DNA from: Streptomyces olivaceoviridis
Lineage (GTDB): Bacteria; Actinomycetota; Actinomycetes; Streptomycetales; Streptomycetaceae
Length of the DNA stretch: 64,000 nt
Assembly: GCF_014650115.1 (NCBI RefSeq)
Contig: NZ_BMUI01000006.1
Span: 1-64,000, forward strand
Direction of reading: 5' to 3'
Shown here: positions 16,704 through 25,157 of the stretch, one piece after another
Layout: each line of letters begins with the position of its first letter
Numbering within the stretch: position 1 is the first letter of the stretch
Translations under genes and position numbers: made by a program
Notes under the pieces: generated by a model
What the model was told of the DNA's origin: nothing
The model's database searches: none
The model's input: only the letters and a program-made list of their open reading frames with translations

Positions 16704-17930
16704 ATGAGCGCTTCGCAGACCTCCGCTTCGCAGACCCCCGAGGTCCCCACCCTCCTCGTCAAGATCTTCGGCAAGGACCGGCCGGGCATCACGGCCGGCC
16801 TCTTCGACACCCTCGGCGCCTACCTCGTCGACGTGGTCGACATCGAGCAGGTCGTCACCCGGGGCCGCCTGGTGCTGTGCGTGCTGGTGACCCAGCCGCC
16901 GGCCGGCCTGGAGGGTGACCTGCGGGCCACCGTGCACAGCTGGGCCGAGTCGATGAAGATGCAGGCGGAGATCATCTCCGGCCACGGCGACAACCGGCCG
17001 CGCGGCCTCGGGCGCTCCCTGGTGACCGTCCTCGGCCACCCGCTCACCGCCGAGTCGACCGCCGCGATCGCCGACCGGATCGCGAAGGCCGGCGGCAACA
17101 TCGACCGCATCTTCCGGCTGGCCAAGTATCCGGTGACGGCGGTGGAGTTCGCGGTGTCCGGCGTGGAGACCGAACCGCTGCGCACCGCTCTGGCCTCCGA
17201 CGCGGCGGCACTGGGTGTCGACATCGCGGTGGTCTCGGCGGGTCTGCACCGGCGCGCCCAGCGGCTGGTGGTCATGGATGTGGACTCGACCCTGATCCAG
17301 GACGAGGTCATCGAGCTGTTCGCCGCGCACGCCGGCTGTGAGGACCAGGTCGCCGAGGTGACGGCGGCGGCGATGCGCGGGGAGCTGGACTTCGAGCAGT
17401 CGCTGCACGCGCGCGTGGCGCTGCTGAAGGGGCTGGACGCGTCGGTGGTGGAGAAGGTGCGCGAGGAGGTCCGGCTGACGCCGGGCGCGCGCACGCTGAT
17501 CCGCACCCTGAAGCGGCTCGGCTACCAAGTGGGGGTCGTCTCCGGCGGCTTCACCCAGGTGACCGATGACCTGAGGGAGCGGCTGGGGCTGGACTTCGCG
17601 CAGGCCAACACGCTGGAGATCGTCGACGGGAAGCTGACCGGCCGGGTCACCGGCGAGATCGTGGACCGGGCGGGCAAGGCGCGGCTGCTGCGCCGCTTCG
17701 CGGCGGAGGCCGGGGTGCCGCTGGCGCAGACGGTGGCGATCGGTGACGGCGCGAACGACCTGGACATGCTGAACGCGGCGGGCCTGGGCGTGGCCTTCAA
17801 CGCCAAGCCGGTGGTCCGGGAGGCGGCGCACACGGCGGTGAACTTCCCCTTCCTCGACACGGTCCTCTACCTCCTCGGCATCACCCGGGAAGAGGTCGAG
17901 GCCGCCGACATGCACGACGACGAGGACTGA
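16704..17930 (+). CDS. serB: Phosphoserine phosphatase SerB with N-terminal ACT domain
   Basis: A 408-residue enzyme for the last step of serine synthesis, converting phosphoserine to serine. An ACT-type ligand-binding region occupies about 12-180 (TLLVKIFGKDRPGITAGLFD at the start), and the HAD phosphatase covers about 190-400 with motif I DVDSTLIQDEV, motif II SGGF and motif III/IV GDGANDLDML. The ATG at 16704 is the first Met before the ACT domain; the ribosome site is weak. A hairpin-rich region follows, then a convergent SixA-like gene. Cytosolic. Confidence 0.95.
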   Translation: MSASQTSASQTPEVPTLLVKIFGKDRPGITAGLFDTLGAYLVDVVDIEQVVTRGRLVLCVLVTQPPAGLEGDLRATVHSWAESMKMQAEIISGHGDNRPRGLGRSLVTVLGHPLTAESTAAIADRIAKAGGNIDRIFRLAKYPVTAVEFAVSGVETEPLRTALASDAAALGVDIAVVSAGLHRRAQRLVVMDVDSTLIQDEVIELFAAHAGCEDQVAEVTAAAMRGELDFEQSLHARVALLKGLDASVVEKVREEVRLTPGARTLIRTLKRLGYQVGVVSGGFTQVTDDLRERLGLDFAQANTLEIVDGKLTGRVTGEIVDRAGKARLLRRFAAEAGVPLAQTVAIGDGANDLDMLNAAGLGVAFNAKPVVREAAHTAVNFPFLDTVLYLLGITREEVEAADMHDDED

Positions 17931-18048
17931 GCGGGGGCCCGCCCCGCCCGCTCGCCGGGAGGGCGCCCGTGTCTGGGCTGTCGGGAGGGCTCGGCACCCT
18001 GTGCGGTGCCGGGCCCTTCGCCGTCCGGTGTGCCGCGTCGGCGCCGGG

Positions 18049-18567
18049 TCACTCGGAGGGCGCCCAGTAGTCCACGAGTGTGGCCACGCCGGGCTCGACG
18101 CCCTTCCAGGGACCGTCGAAGGACAGCAGGGCGAAGGCGGCCGCGGGGAAGCCCCGCCGGTCCATCCGCTCCCGGGCGTCGTCGTCGGCCGCGCCGGCCA
18201 GGATGTCGGCCAGACCGTGCACGCCGGGGTTGTGGCCGATCAGGATCACGTTCCGCACCTCGTCCGGGACCTCGTTGAGCACGGCGATCAGCTCGCCGGG
18301 CGAGGCCTCGTAGACCCGCTCCTCGTAGACGGTCTTCGGCCGGTGCGACAGCTCGTGCACGGCGAGCTTCCAGGTCTCGCGGGTGCGGGTCGCCGTGGAG
18401 CACAGGGCCAGGTCGATGGTGATGCCGGTGTCGGCCAGCTTGCGTCCGGCGACGGCGGCGTCCGTACGGCCGCGCTCGGCGAGCGGGCGCTCGTGGTCGG
18501 GGACCTGGGGCCAGTCGGCCTTCGCGTGCCGGAAGAGGACGATCCTGCGGGGTTCTGCGACGCTCAT
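18049..18567 (-). CDS. SixA-like histidine phosphatase family protein
   Basis: A 172-residue phosphoglycerate-mutase-fold protein. The catalytic RHG-type motif appears as FRHAKADW at residues 12-19, with RPLAERGRTDA following and a second catalytic His in LIGHNPGVH. This is the arrangement of SixA, which removes phosphate from histidine-containing phosphotransfer domains, but the substrate here is unknown. It has no secretion signal. It converges on serB. The ATG at 18567 is chosen as the first Met before the motif. Confidence 0.9.
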   Translation of the reverse strand: MSVAEPRRIVLFRHAKADWPQVPDHERPLAERGRTDAAVAGRKLADTGITIDLALCSTATRTRETWKLAVHELSHRPKTVYEERVYEASPGELIAVLNEVPDEVRNVILIGHNPGVHGLADILAGAADDDARERMDRRGFPAAAFALLSFDGPWKGVEPGVATLVDYWAPSE

Positions 18568-18645
18568 GGGTCCCAGCTTCGCATGAAACAGGCGGCCCGG
18601 CTCAGGGAGTTGACATGCGGATTCACCGCGTGAGGGGGCTTGTCG

Positions 18646-18852
18646 TCAGCGCGCGAGGAGCTGCTGGGCGCGCTCCAGGAGCCGCGTGATCGCCGGGTCG
18701 CCGGTCGCCGCGTGGGCGTCCGACGGGTTCAGTATCAGCGCGAGCAGCACGAGGAACGCGAGGGCGGGCAGGGCGAGGGCCCACCAGGGCAGCCGGATGT
18801 CGACGCCGCCGGTGTTCGCCGGGTGGGGCCGGGAGTGGGTGCGGGCCGCCAT
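18646..18852 (-). CDS. Small single-pass membrane protein
   Basis: A 68-residue protein with one clear membrane segment (LPWWALALPALAFLVLLALI, residues about 21-40) and a short C-terminal tail ending in a helix (AITRLLERAQQLLAR). GGAGG lies 5 nt before the ATG. I know it only as conserved in Streptomyces at this place. Function unknown. Confidence 0.75.
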   Translation of the reverse strand: MAARTHSRPHPANTGGVDIRLPWWALALPALAFLVLLALILNPSDAHAATGDPAITRLLERAQQLLAR

Positions 18853-19096
18853 GGTCGCCTCCGAGAGTCCTCAAGCTGGTCCGTGACCGCCCGGTGCGGT
18901 CACCTCTCGAAGGTACGGAAGCCGGGGCCGCCAACCCATCCGGAGTTCCACCCAGTTGACCCTGACCCTTGCCCCCTAGGGGATGGTGGGGTCAGCCCCA
19001 CCGTCCGCCCGGCAGCCCCGGAAGACCGGGAGAGCCCGGAGAGCCCGGAGAACAGGGAACAGCAGGTGAACCGGGTGAAACGCCTCAGGTGAAGCC

Positions 19097-19117
19097 GGCA
19101 GCGCCTCAGGCGCTGCC
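19097..19117 (-). terminator. Short hairpin after the SGM_5486-type gene
   Basis: A perfect 7-bp stem GGCAGCG/CGCTGCC with a 7-nt loop begins one base after the stop codon on the minus strand. Confidence 0.45.
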
Positions 19118-19118
19118 G

Positions 19119-19238
19119 TCACGGGGACGCGAGGGTCGCCACGACGGCGATGATCACGAAGATGGCGAGGAACGAGCCGAAGACGAGCAGCATCTTCTTC
19201 TGGCCGTTCTTCGGGTTCGGGTCGAGCACAGGCTGCAT
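19119..19238 (-). CDS. SGM_5486-family small membrane protein
   Basis: A 39-residue protein that is easily overlooked. It starts MQPVLDPNPKNGQKKM and continues with one membrane segment LLVFGSFLAIFVIIAVVATL. I recognise it as the small family named SGM_5486, described as transporter-associated, found across Streptomyces. It lies just downstream of the MFS transporter gene on the same strand, 55 bp after it. The function is not established. Confidence 0.8.
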   Translation of the reverse strand: MQPVLDPNPKNGQKKMLLVFGSFLAIFVIIAVVATLASP

Positions 19239-19293
19239 GCGCCCAGTCTCGCACCTCGCCCCCGCTTCACGGCGCCGGGGGCACCCGGTCGGG

Positions 19294-20604
19294 TCAGCGC
19301 GCCGCCTCGTCCTCCACCGTCCGGTCGCGGCCCGCCAGGAAGCCCACCACCATCTGCGGCACCATGAGGGCCGCCATGAGGGCGAGCGGCACTCCCCAGC
19401 CGCCGCTCTGCTGGTAGAGCACGCCGACCAGCAGGGGGCCGGGGATGGAGATCAGATAGCCGGTGCTCTGGGCGAACGCGGACAGCTGGGCCACACCCGG
19501 ACCGCTGTGGGCCCGCATGCCGACCATCGTCAGCGCGAGCGGGAAGGCGCAGTTGGAGACGCCGAGCAGCAGGGCCCAGGCCCAGGCGCCGGCGGCCGGG
19601 GCGAGGTACAGCCCGGCGTACCCGGCGAGGCCGCAGGCGCCCAGGACCAGCACGATCGGGCCCTGGTGAGGCAGCCGGGTGGCGATCCTCGGGATGACGA
19701 AGGCCAGCGGCACGCCCATCACCATGGTGACGGCGAGCAGCACGCCCGCGGTGCCCGCGGACACACCGGCGTCCCGGAAGATCTGCGGCATCCAGCCCAT
19801 GGTGATGTAGGCGGCGGTGGCCTGGAGACCGAAGAAGACGGCGAGCGCCCAGGCGGTGCGGCTGCGGGTCATCCGCAAGGGGGCGTGCTGCCGCTCCGCC
19901 CCGCGCGCGGGCTCCCGCCGCTGGGCGGCGGCGCCTCGGTCGCGGACGAGCGGCAGCCAGGGCAGGACGGCGGCGGCGGCCAGGGCCGCCCACACGGCGA
20001 GGCCGGACTGCCAGCCGCCGCCCAGGGCGTCGGTCAGCGGGACGGTCACCGCGGCGGCGGCGGAGGTGCCGAGGGCGAGGGCCATCGAGTACAGGCCGGT
20101 CATGGAGCCGACCCGGTCGGGGAACCAGCGCTTGACGATGACCGGCATCAGGACGTTGCTGACGGCGATGCCCATGAGGGCGAGCGCGCTGGCGGCCAGG
20201 AATCCGGCGGTGTTGCCGACGTACGGCCGTATGAGCAGACCGGCGGTGATGGCCACCATGCCGGCGCACACCACGGCGGCCGGTCCGAAGCGGCGGGCCA
20301 GGCGGGGCGCGGTGACACCGAAGACGGCGAAGCACAGCGGGGGCACGGAGGTGAGCAGTCCGGCCACGCCGCCGCTCATGCCGAGCCCGTCGCGGACCTC
20401 CTCCAGGAGGGCGCCCAGGCTGGTGATGGCCGGGCGGAGGTTCAGCGCGGAGAGCACGATGCCTAGGACGACCAGCCGGACCGTCCACGCGCGTGTGCCG
20501 CCCGCGCCGGGCGTCGTCTCCTGGATGCGCGTCGCGTCCGTACCGCGTTCGGTCGGTGCCATCGCCGTACGGGTCTCCACTGTCCGGGTTTCCTCACTAG
20601 CCAT
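19294..20604 (-). CDS. MFS transporter, CynX/NimT-like
   Basis: A 436-residue major facilitator with about 12 membrane segments. The first segment region reads VLGIVLSALNLRPAITSLGA, the typical cyanate-permease/NimT-group start, and the loop PRLARRFGP matches the MFS cytoplasmic motif. The substrate is unknown. The start is uncertain: ATG 20604 was chosen for synteny, while ATG 20562 has a better placed GGAG. It is divergent from a GntR-family regulator, and palindromes in the 91 bp between them suggest it is that regulator's target. Confidence 0.88.
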   Translation of the reverse strand: MASEETRTVETRTAMAPTERGTDATRIQETTPGAGGTRAWTVRLVVLGIVLSALNLRPAITSLGALLEEVRDGLGMSGGVAGLLTSVPPLCFAVFGVTAPRLARRFGPAAVVCAGMVAITAGLLIRPYVGNTAGFLAASALALMGIAVSNVLMPVIVKRWFPDRVGSMTGLYSMALALGTSAAAAVTVPLTDALGGGWQSGLAVWAALAAAAVLPWLPLVRDRGAAAQRREPARGAERQHAPLRMTRSRTAWALAVFFGLQATAAYITMGWMPQIFRDAGVSAGTAGVLLAVTMVMGVPLAFVIPRIATRLPHQGPIVLVLGACGLAGYAGLYLAPAAGAWAWALLLGVSNCAFPLALTMVGMRAHSGPGVAQLSAFAQSTGYLISIPGPLLVGVLYQQSGGWGVPLALMAALMVPQMVVGFLAGRDRTVEDEAAR

Positions 20605-20618
20605 GAGGCACATCATAG

Positions 20619-20645
20619 AATCATGGGATGATTGGTTGTCCAACC
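20619..20645. promoter_or_regulatory. Candidate GntR-type operators in the divergent MFS/GntR intergenic region
   Basis: AATCAT-GGG-ATGATT (20619-20633) is a perfect 6-3-6 palindrome, and immediately next to it GGTTG-TC-CAACC (20634-20645) is a 5-2-5 inverted repeat. They sit between the two divergent start codons, where an autoregulated FadR/GntR protein would bind. Confidence 0.55.
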
Positions 20646-20695
20646 CCGCACTACCCGTGGCCCGCGCGCCCCGGCCCCTCGTGCGAAGGTGTGCC

Positions 20696-21388
20696 ATGCC
20701 TTTGAGCCACCCGCGCCGTTCGGCGCTGTCCGAACAGGTCATCGCCGCGCTGCGCCACCAGATCACGTCCGGCGAGTGGCCGGTCGGGTCGCGCATCCCG
20801 ACGGAGCCGGAACTGGTCGAGCAGCTCGGTGTCGCCCGCAACACGGTCCGTGAGGCCGTCCGCGCGCTCGCCCACAACGGTCTGCTGGACATCCGCCAGG
20901 GCTCGGGGACGTACGTGGTGGCCACGAGCGAGCTGGCCGGGGTGATGCACCGCCGTTTCGCCGGCGCCGACCCGCGGCACATCGCCGAGCTGCGGTCCAC
21001 GCTGGAGTCGGCGGCGGCGAAGCTGGCCGCCGAGCGGCGCACCGAGAAGGACCTCAAGCAGCTCGACGCGCTGCTGGCCCGGCGCGAGGAGGTCTGGGAG
21101 GGCGGCGACACGGAGGCCTTCGTGACCGCCGACGCCACCTTCCATCTGGCCGTGGTGGCCGCGTCCCACAACGACGTGATGACCGCGATGTACGCCGACC
21201 TGGGCGAGGTGCTGCGGGACTGGCTGCGCGCGGACGTCGGGGCGGGGCTGACCCCGGAGACGTACATGGACCACACGCGCCTGGTGGACGCGATCCGCGC
21301 GGGGGACGCGGAGGCGGCGGCGGCGGAGGCCGCGAGCTATCCGTTCCTGTGCGACCCGGGGCGGTTCACCGCACCTTCTGGTGGCTGA
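20696..21388 (+). CDS. GntR-family (FadR/FCD type) transcriptional regulator
   Basis: A 230-residue regulator. The N-terminal winged helix (about 10-75) has ALSEQVIAALRHQITSGEWP and the recognition helix region ELVEQLGVARNTVREAVRAL. The C-terminal FCD ligand-binding domain (about 95-220) contains the metal/ligand pattern D-x3-H in DATFHLAVV and a later H in DHTRLVDAI. It probably controls the divergent MFS transporter and itself through the palindromes at 20619-20645. Its 3' end overlaps the end of the convergent secreted-protein gene by 23 bp. Confidence 0.92.
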   Translation: MPLSHPRRSALSEQVIAALRHQITSGEWPVGSRIPTEPELVEQLGVARNTVREAVRALAHNGLLDIRQGSGTYVVATSELAGVMHRRFAGADPRHIAELRSTLESAAAKLAAERRTEKDLKQLDALLARREEVWEGGDTEAFVTADATFHLAVVAASHNDVMTAMYADLGEVLRDWLRADVGAGLTPETYMDHTRLVDAIRAGDAEAAAAEAASYPFLCDPGRFTAPSGG

Positions 21389-21716
21389 TCCACACCGAGC
21401 GGACTTCCTTCCAGCACCGGCCGCTCAGCCGTACGGTCATCGCGGCCCCGGCGTCCACCGGGGCGCTGTCGGTGTCGATGTCCCACCAGCGGTCGCACTC
21501 GATGTGCAGCCGCACACGGTCGGTGTCGACATAGGGGTTGTGGCAGTACGTCACCACGTGGGAACCGTGGACGGCCGTGCGGCACGAGGCGCCGAACCGG
21601 CTCGGCGCGGGCGGCTTGCCGTCGCTCACGCGCGCGTGCGGCAGCGCGTCGTACGGCAGGGACAGGACGAGGGCGAGGGCCACGGTCACCGGGGCCAGGC
21701 TGCGGGACAGGCGCAC
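21366..21716 (-). CDS. Small secreted protein with four cysteines, unknown function
   Basis: A 116-residue protein with a signal peptide (MRLSRSLAPVTVALALVLSL, cleavage near residues 25-28). The mature part has four Cys (in ASCRTAV, VTYCHNP, HIECDRW and SGRCWKE), consistent with two disulfides after export. It is conserved in Streptomyces as far as I recall, with no known function. A GGAGG-like site (GGAGGTCCCCTGG) precedes the ATG. It overlaps the 3' end of the GntR gene. Confidence 0.7.
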   Translation of the reverse strand: MRLSRSLAPVTVALALVLSLPYDALPHARVSDGKPPAPSRFGASCRTAVHGSHVVTYCHNPYVDTDRVRLHIECDRWWDIDTDSAPVDAGAAMTVRLSGRCWKEVRSVWISHQKVR

Positions 21717-21900
21717 CAGGGGACCTCCTCGGCCGGGCGGCGCGGGGACGAGCGAGGGACGGCGTAATCCAGGGTGCGCCGTCCGCGCGGCGGCGGCCCG
21801 GCCGGTGAGCCGAACGGATGGCGGCTCCCCCCGCCGAACGGGTGACGCCCCGTTCCCCGCCGGTGGCGGGGAACGGGGCGTCGGTGCGGTCCCGCGGCGA

Positions 21901-22668
21901 TCAGGCGCCGATGGCGTGCAGACCGCCGTCGACGTGGATGATCTCGCCGGTGGTCTTCGGGAACCAGTCGCTCAGCAGGGCGACGACACCGCGGCCGGCC
22001 GGCTCCGGGTCCTTCAGGTCCCACTCCAGCGGGGAGCGGGTGTCCCACACGGAGGCCAGCTCGCCGAAGCCCGGGATGGACTTGGCGGCCATGGAGCCGA
22101 GCGGGCCCGCCGAGATGAGGTTGCAGCGGATGTTCTGCTTGCCCAGGTCGCGGGCCATGTAGCGGCTGGTCGCCTCCAGGGCGGCCTTGGCCGGGCCCAT
22201 CCAGTCGTACTGCGGCCAGGCGAACTGCGCGTCGAAGGTGAGGCCGACGACCGAGCCGCCGTTCTGCATCAGCGGCAGGCAGGCCATCGTGAGCGACTTC
22301 AGGGAGTACGCCGAGACGTGCATGGCGGTGGCGACCGACTCGAACGGCGTGTTCAGGAAGTTGCCGCCGAGCGCGTCCTGCGGGGCGAAACCGATGGAGT
22401 GGACGACGCCGTCGAGGCCGCCCAGTTCCTCGCCGACCACGTCGGCCAGGCGGGCGAGGTGCTCGTCGTTGGTGACATCCAGCTCGATGACCTTGGTGGG
22501 CTTCGGCAGCTTCTTGGCGACGCGCTCCGTCAGGGTGGGCCGCGGAAACGCGGTCAGGATGATCTCGGCGCCCTGCTCCTGGGCCAGCTTGGCGGTGTGG
22601 AAGGCGATGGAGGACTCCGTCAGCACGCCCGTGATCAGGATGCGCTTGCCGTCGAGGATTCCGCTCAT
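21901..22668 (-). CDS. fabI: Enoyl-[acyl-carrier-protein] reductase FabI
   Basis: A 255-residue NADH-dependent enoyl-ACP reductase, the last reduction of each type II fatty-acid elongation cycle. The modified cofactor loop ITGVLTESSIAFHTAKLAQ and the catalytic Tyr-x6-Lys in YDWMGPAK identify FabI (InhA type) rather than a general SDR. It ends in the conserved IHVDGGLHAIGA. It is 5 bp downstream of fabG on the same strand, so both form an operon for sequential ketoacyl- and enoyl-reduction. Cytosolic tetramer by family knowledge. Confidence 0.96.
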   Translation of the reverse strand: MSGILDGKRILITGVLTESSIAFHTAKLAQEQGAEIILTAFPRPTLTERVAKKLPKPTKVIELDVTNDEHLARLADVVGEELGGLDGVVHSIGFAPQDALGGNFLNTPFESVATAMHVSAYSLKSLTMACLPLMQNGGSVVGLTFDAQFAWPQYDWMGPAKAALEATSRYMARDLGKQNIRCNLISAGPLGSMAAKSIPGFGELASVWDTRSPLEWDLKDPEPAGRGVVALLSDWFPKTTGEIIHVDGGLHAIGA

Positions 22669-22673
22669 GGTGA

Positions 22674-23393
22674 TCAGTGACCCATTCCCAGTCCGCCGTC
22701 AACCGGGATGACGGCTCCAGTGATGTACGAGGCGTCGTCCGAGGCGAGGAACCGCACCGTCGCGGCGATCTCCTCGGGCTGCGCGTAACGGCCGAGCGGC
22801 ACCTGAGAGACGATGTTCTGGCGCTGCTCGTCGGTGAGCACCTTGGTCATGTCGGTGTCGACGAAACCGGGCGCGACGACGTTGAAGGTGATGTTGCGCG
22901 AGCCCAGCTCCCGGGCGAGGGAACGCGCGAAGCCGACCAGGGCGGCCTTGGATGCGGCGTAGTTCGCCTGGCCCGCCGAGCCGAGCAGGCCGACCACGGA
23001 CGAGATCAGGACGACGCGGCCCTTCTTGGCGCGCAGCATGCCGCGGTTGGCACGCTTGACGACACGGAAGGTGCCCGTGAGGTTGGTGTCGATGACCGAG
23101 GTGAAGTCCTCCTCGGACATGCGCATGAGGAGCTGGTCCTTGGTGATGCCCGCGTTGGCGATCAGGACCTCGACCGGACCGTGCTGCTCCTCGATCTCCT
23201 TGTAGGCCTGCTCCACCTGCTCGGGGTCGGTGATGTCGCACTTGACGGCCAGGCAGCCCAAGTCCGCCAGGGCGGCCGGCGGCTCACCCGAACGGTATGT
23301 GATCGCGACCTTGTCGCCGGCGTCGGCGAATGCGCGGGCGATGGCGAGGCCGATGCCCCGGTTGCCTCCGGTGACGAGAACCGAGCGGCTCAA
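22674..23393 (-). CDS. fabG: 3-oxoacyl-[acyl-carrier-protein] reductase FabG
   Basis: A 239-residue NADPH-dependent ketoacyl-ACP reductase. It shows the Rossmann loop TGGNRGIG, the NAG motif in LIANAGIT, and the catalytic S and YAASK. The TTG at 23393 is the likely start because AAGGGTGA lies just upstream and because the conserved protein begins at SRSVLVTGG; an upstream GTG at 23423 would add 10 residues. It forms an operon with fabI. Confidence 0.94.
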   Translation of the reverse strand: MSRSVLVTGGNRGIGLAIARAFADAGDKVAITYRSGEPPAALADLGCLAVKCDITDPEQVEQAYKEIEEQHGPVEVLIANAGITKDQLLMRMSEEDFTSVIDTNLTGTFRVVKRANRGMLRAKKGRVVLISSVVGLLGSAGQANYAASKAALVGFARSLARELGSRNITFNVVAPGFVDTDMTKVLTDEQRQNIVSQVPLGRYAQPEEIAATVRFLASDDASYITGAVIPVDGGLGMGH

Positions 23394-23633
23394 CGGATCA
23401 CCCTTTCGATAGCGGTTGCACACATCCGCCCGAACACCTGGATGACAGGCGGCTTCAGCGAAAACCTATCGGTAACGACGCGCGCACGGGCGAGCGGGCA
23501 CCGACAGTGGCGTGGGGATGTCACTGTCGGGTCTCTACAGAACGCGTGGTTCCGGGGACCGAAAGGTGTGGTCCGCCGGGCCGGTCCCGGGACATGATCG
23601 GAGCCGACAGGCCACGACAGCAGGGAGACCTCC

Positions 23634-25157
23634 GTGCCTCATTCCATCGACGAAGCCTTCACGGCGCTTCCCCTCAGGGCCCTCGCCGACGCCGCGCTCG
23701 CGCGCGCGCGTGCGCTGGGGGCCGAGCACGCGGACTTCCGGTTCGAGCGGGTGCGCAGCGCGTCCTGGCGGCTGCGGGACGCGAGGCCCGCCGGATCGTC
23801 GGACACCACCGACCTCGGGTACGCGGTCCGGGTGGTGCACGGCGGCACGTGGGGCTTCGCCTCCGGGGTGGATCTGACCATGGACGCCGCCGCCCGGGTC
23901 GCCTCGCAGGCGGTGGCCATGGCCAAGCTGTCCGCGCAGGTGATCAAGGCCGCCGGGTCCGACGAGAGGGTCGAGCTGGCCGGCGAGCCGGTGCACGCCG
24001 ACAGGACGTGGATCTCGTCGTACGAGATCGACCCGTTCTCGGTGCCGGACGAGGAGAAGTCCGCACTGCTCGCGGAGTGGAGCGCGCGGCTGCTGTCCGC
24101 GCCGGGCGTCGACCATGTGGACGGCTCACTGCTCACCGTGCACGAGAACAAGTTCTACGCCGACACCGCCGGGACCGTGACCACCCAGCAGCGGGTGCGG
24201 CTCAATCCGCAGCTGACGGCCGTGTCGGTGGACGAGTCGAGCGGGGAGTTCGACTCCATGCGCACCATCGCGCCGCCGGTGGGTCGCGGCTGGGAGTACC
24301 TGACCGGCACCGGCTGGGACTGGGACGGCGAACTGGAGCGGATCCCGGAGCTGCTCGCCGAGAAGATGCGGGCGCCGAGCGTGGAGCCGGGCCTGTACGA
24401 CCTGGTGGTCGACCCCTCCAACCTGTGGCTGACCATCCACGAGTCCATCGGGCACGCCACCGAGCTGGACCGCGCCCTCGGCTACGAGGCCGCCTACGCC
24501 GGCACCTCCTTCGCCACCTTCGACCAGCTGGGCAAGCTGAAGTACGGCTCCGAGCTGATGAACGTCACCGGCGACCGCACCGCCGAGCACGGCCTCGCGA
24601 CCATCGGCTACGACGACGAGGGCGTGGCGGCGCAGTCCTGGGACCTGGTGAAGGACGGCACGCTGGTCGGCTACCAGCTCGACCGGCGGATCGCGCGGCT
24701 GACCGGGTTCGAGCGGTCCAACGGGTGCGCGTTCGCCGACTCGCCGGCGCACGTGCCGGTGCAGCGCATGGCCAACGTGTCCCTCCAGCCGGACCCGGCC
24801 GGGCTGTCCACCGAGGACCTGATCGGCGGTGTCGACCGGGGCATCTACGTCGTCGGCGACCGGTCCTGGTCGATCGACATGCAGCGCTACAACTTCCAGT
24901 TCACCGGCCAGCGCTTCTTCAAGATCGAGAACGGGCGGATCACCGGGCAGCTGAAGGACGTCGCCTACCAGGCCACGACCACGGAGTTCTGGGGCTCCAT
25001 GGCCGCCGTGGGCGGGCCGCAGACCTATGTCCTCGGCGGTGCCTTCAACTGCGGCAAGGCCCAGCCGGGCCAGGTGGCGGCCGTGTCCCACGGGTGCCCG
25101 TCCGCCCTCTTCAAAGGCGTCAACATTCTGAACACCACGCAGGAGGCCGGTCGATGA
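23634..25157 (+). CDS. tldD: TldD-family metalloprotease
   Basis: A 507-residue TldD. The metal site is HESIGHATELDRAL (HExxxH), with the conserved GFxSG-like GFASGVDLTMD early on and GCPSALFKGVN near the C-terminus. TldD and TldE form a heterodimer that degrades unfolded peptides and matures some ribosomal peptides; no peptide precursor gene is visible nearby. The GTG start follows GGGAG. Its stop overlaps the ATG of the tldE gene (ATGA). Confidence 0.94.
   Translation: MPHSIDEAFTALPLRALADAALARARALGAEHADFRFERVRSASWRLRDARPAGSSDTTDLGYAVRVVHGGTWGFASGVDLTMDAAARVASQAVAMAKLSAQVIKAAGSDERVELAGEPVHADRTWISSYEIDPFSVPDEEKSALLAEWSARLLSAPGVDHVDGSLLTVHENKFYADTAGTVTTQQRVRLNPQLTAVSVDESSGEFDSMRTIAPPVGRGWEYLTGTGWDWDGELERIPELLAEKMRAPSVEPGLYDLVVDPSNLWLTIHESIGHATELDRALGYEAAYAGTSFATFDQLGKLKYGSELMNVTGDRTAEHGLATIGYDDEGVAAQSWDLVKDGTLVGYQLDRRIARLTGFERSNGCAFADSPAHVPVQRMANVSLQPDPAGLSTEDLIGGVDRGIYVVGDRSWSIDMQRYNFQFTGQRFFKIENGRITGQLKDVAYQATTTEFWGSMAAVGGPQTYVLGGAFNCGKAQPGQVAAVSHGCPSALFKGVNILNTTQEAGR

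Noticed and set aside
18969..19367. Collagen-like Gly-Glu-Pro reading frame on the plus strand
   Set aside because: It comes from a short run of 9-bp repeats between two minus-strand membrane protein genes and has no ribosome site or third-position GC bias.
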